From: Candidatus Campylobacter infans
GTDB lineage: Bacteria > Campylobacterota > Campylobacteria > Campylobacterales > Campylobacteraceae
Direction of reading: 5' to 3'
DNA length: 6,996 bases
Assembly (NCBI GenBank): GCA_009827235.1
Contig: SPMW01000048.1
Location: 1-6,996, forward strand
A program made the position numbers and the translations under genes. This document shows positions 5,701 through 6,996 of the stretch, piece after piece (the first letter of the stretch is position 1; each line of letters opens with the position of its first letter). The notes below the pieces were generated by a model. That model saw nothing but the letters and a program-made list of their open reading frames with translations, did not search any database and was not told the DNA's origin.

Positions 5701-6909
5701 TTACTCCTTTTGTAAATGTAAAATTCTATCGATTTTGGTGGCTTTACCTTTCTTTTGTCCCCAAATTCGAGTAACTTTTCTTACGCCATTGCTCTCTATA
5801 TCATCATCTATAATTTGTTTTAATTTTAGCTTACACCCACCATTTTGCATTATGTATTCCCAAGTTTTATGTGCTAAATTTATATTTTCCACATCGCCTA
5901 TAACCACAAAAGCATTAGACTTTGGTTTTAAAATTTTATGCCAACTATTAAAAAGATTTTGCATATATTGAGCATATTTTTCAAAAGGTAGATTATCTTT
6001 TATGCCTTTAATTTTTTGTGTTTTTTGATAAATGCTGACATTGCTATCAACTTGTTTTGTATCCTCATCAAGCAGCCAAAGGCGAATCCAATTATATTTG
6101 CCATAATGAATATTTTTCAAATACGGCGGCGAAGTGATGATGAGCGAGATAGAATTTTGTCTATATTTTTTAGCGACTTTTGCGCTGCTTTTAATCGCAT
6201 CAGTTTCAAAGCAAAAGCCCTTTTTATATTGCGATAAATTTTTAAGCACGTCATCTTGTTCTTGTAAAAGATGCTTTATTCGCTGTTTTAAAAGGTCAAA
6301 AACATTTTGTTTTGGTTTTTTAAGATTATGGGTTTTAATAAAATTTCGCACATAGTTTGGCGACATACTAAAAGTGTTTGGCATATCAATACTACAATAA
6401 ATAGAAGTGCCATCTTTTCTATGTTTGCCGTGCATAAGTCCTGTTAAGATTCCTAAAATAAAAATATCCACCTTGCATTTTTTATTAAGATTTTGTCTCA
6501 AAAAAACTAGTTGTGGTAGTGTGGTGGATTCATCGTAGAGCATTTTTATATCGCTTGAAATGTCTTTAATGCTTATATTTGATGGCTTATATTGGCTTTG
6601 AAGTTCTTTTAGTCTTTTAAAAATATCTTGCTTGTTAGTGGGTATATTTACTTTGCTTTTGGTTAGACATATAGCAAGCGGATTTAAGTCATTGCCGATT
6701 CCAATCCTACCCATTCTACACGCTTCAAAAGCCGTAGTCCCACGCCCAGAAAATGGGTCAAACACCAACTCCCCCACATTTGAAAATTTATCTATGAAAT
6801 AATGGGGCAAATTTGGTGGAAACATTGCCAAATACGCAGTCATTTGATGAATTTTAGAAAAATCTCTATATGAGTGTTGTTTATACTCACTTGCATTTAT
6901 GGCTGGCAT
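5701..6909 (-). CDS. DNA methyltransferase (N4-cytosine/N6-adenine type) coupled to HerA
   Basis: This 402-residue AdoMet-dependent DNA methyltransferase is first in the operon. The AdoMet-binding motif I is VFDPFSGRGTTAFEA at 49-63, followed by an acidic turn in GNDLNPLA at 72-79. The catalytic motif IV is TSPPYLKNIHYG at 259-270. Motif I before motif IV with about 195 residues between gives alpha-like order. SPPY is most common in N4-cytosine enzymes but does not exclude N6-adenine. HYFIDKF at 36-42 and the region around 318-345 (NSWHKILKPKSNAFVVIGDV) fit the fold. The 195-residue middle, rich in lysine, probably contains target recognition. Its last codons hold the ribosome-binding site for HerA, so the two are translationally coupled. 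In context it likely marks self DNA for the HerA-NurA machinery; that role is inferred. Confidence 0.85.
   Translation of the reverse strand: MPAINASEYKQHSYRDFSKIHQMTAYLAMFPPNLPHYFIDKFSNVGELVFDPFSGRGTTAFEACRMGRIGIGNDLNPLAICLTKSKVNIPTNKQDIFKRLKELQSQYKPSNISIKDISSDIKMLYDESTTLPQLVFLRQNLNKKCKVDIFILGILTGLMHGKHRKDGTSIYCSIDMPNTFSMSPNYVRNFIKTHNLKKPKQNVFDLLKQRIKHLLQEQDDVLKNLSQYKKGFCFETDAIKSSAKVAKKYRQNSISLIITSPPYLKNIHYGKYNWIRLWLLDEDTKQVDSNVSIYQKTQKIKGIKDNLPFEKYAQYMQNLFNSWHKILKPKSNAFVVIGDVENINLAHKTWEYIMQNGGCKLKLKQIIDDDIESNGVRKVTRIWGQKKGKATKIDRILHLQKE
5704..5709 (-). promoter_or_regulatory. Shine-Dalgarno for the HerA gene, inside the methyltransferase end
   Basis: AAGGAG forms the last two sense codons (Lys-Glu) of the methyltransferase and lies 5 nt before the HerA ATG. 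This fixes the HerA start and indicates coupled translation. Confidence 0.75.
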
Positions 6910-6917
6910 TCATCAAT

Positions 6918-6921
6918 CTCC
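6918..6921 (-). promoter_or_regulatory. Shine-Dalgarno for the operon's first gene
   Basis: GGAG lies 8 nt before the ATG at 6909. Two other ATGs nearby are out of frame. This supports the chosen methyltransferase start. Confidence 0.6.
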
Positions 6922-6937
6922 ATTTAATTTTCACAAT

Positions 6938-6946
6938 ATTATATCA
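6938..6946 (-). promoter_or_regulatory. Extended -10 promoter of the methyltransferase-HerA operon
   Basis: TGATATAAT is a perfect TGN-TATAAT extended -10 element, 28 nt before the start codon of the methyltransferase. The only -35 candidate, TTGAGT, is 19 nt upstream and may be irrelevant, because sigma-70 promoters in Helicobacter and Campylobacter usually lack a conserved -35. The predicted transcript would begin near 6931. It would read the methyltransferase and HerA, and probably on through the R-M cassette, as I see no terminator hairpin between them. Confidence 0.6.
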
Positions 6947-6996
6947 CTTTTTATGCTAATATACTCAATCATTTTACTTGATTTTTATTGTTTTCT

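Noticed and set aside
3776..6909. BREX, DISARM or type III R-M assignment for the methyltransferase-ATPase pair
   Set aside because: There is no PglZ, BrxC, DrmA/B or Res-type helicase in the window. The ATPase is HerA/DUF87-like and the methyltransferase motif order does not fit a type III Mod.
1..6996. CRISPR array, tRNA, insertion sequence or integrase at the cassette borders
   Set aside because: No spaced short repeats, cloverleaf sequence, terminal inverted repeats or transposase motifs were seen; the only repeats are the two 117-nt junction copies.

Overview
This is an AT-rich window with densely packed genes, all read from the minus strand. It suggests a Campylobacterota genome, most likely Helicobacter or a close relative. 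The basis is the base composition, short intergenic gaps, an extended TATAAT -10 box without an obvious -35, and general protein style. That assignment is an inference from style, not from a marker gene.

Reading in the direction of transcription (right to left), the window opens with a promoter and then a DNA methyltransferase (5701-6909, SPPY type). A HerA-like DUF87 ATPase (3776-5698) follows after only 2 nt. The natural third member, a zinc-ribbon protein that I read as a NurA-family nuclease (79-1494), lies about 2.3 kb further on. Together they look like a modification enzyme plus HerA-NurA translocase-nuclease: a candidate restriction-like defence system. At the left edge is the first 22 codons of a probable arginase/agmatinase-family gene, which seems to be ordinary flanking sequence.

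The HerA and NurA genes are separated by a compact type II restriction-modification cassette: a PD-(D/E)XK endonuclease (2880-3665), a beta-class DNA methyltransferase (1751-2878) and a possible 48-residue small protein (1582-1728). The cassette sits between two imperfect direct repeats of 117 bp (1402-1518 and 3674-3790). Each repeat holds the last codons of a HerA gene, the intergenic ribosome-binding site and the first 31 codons of nurA. The copy next to HerA is a dead stub of nurA with a stop at codon 23. The copy next to the real nurA is intact.

The simplest reading is that an R-M cassette was inserted exactly at the herA-nurA junction with duplication of the boundary, or was exchanged between divergent alleles of it. 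The result is one defence cassette nested inside another. The repeats differ at about a quarter of positions, so this was not a recent clean target duplication.
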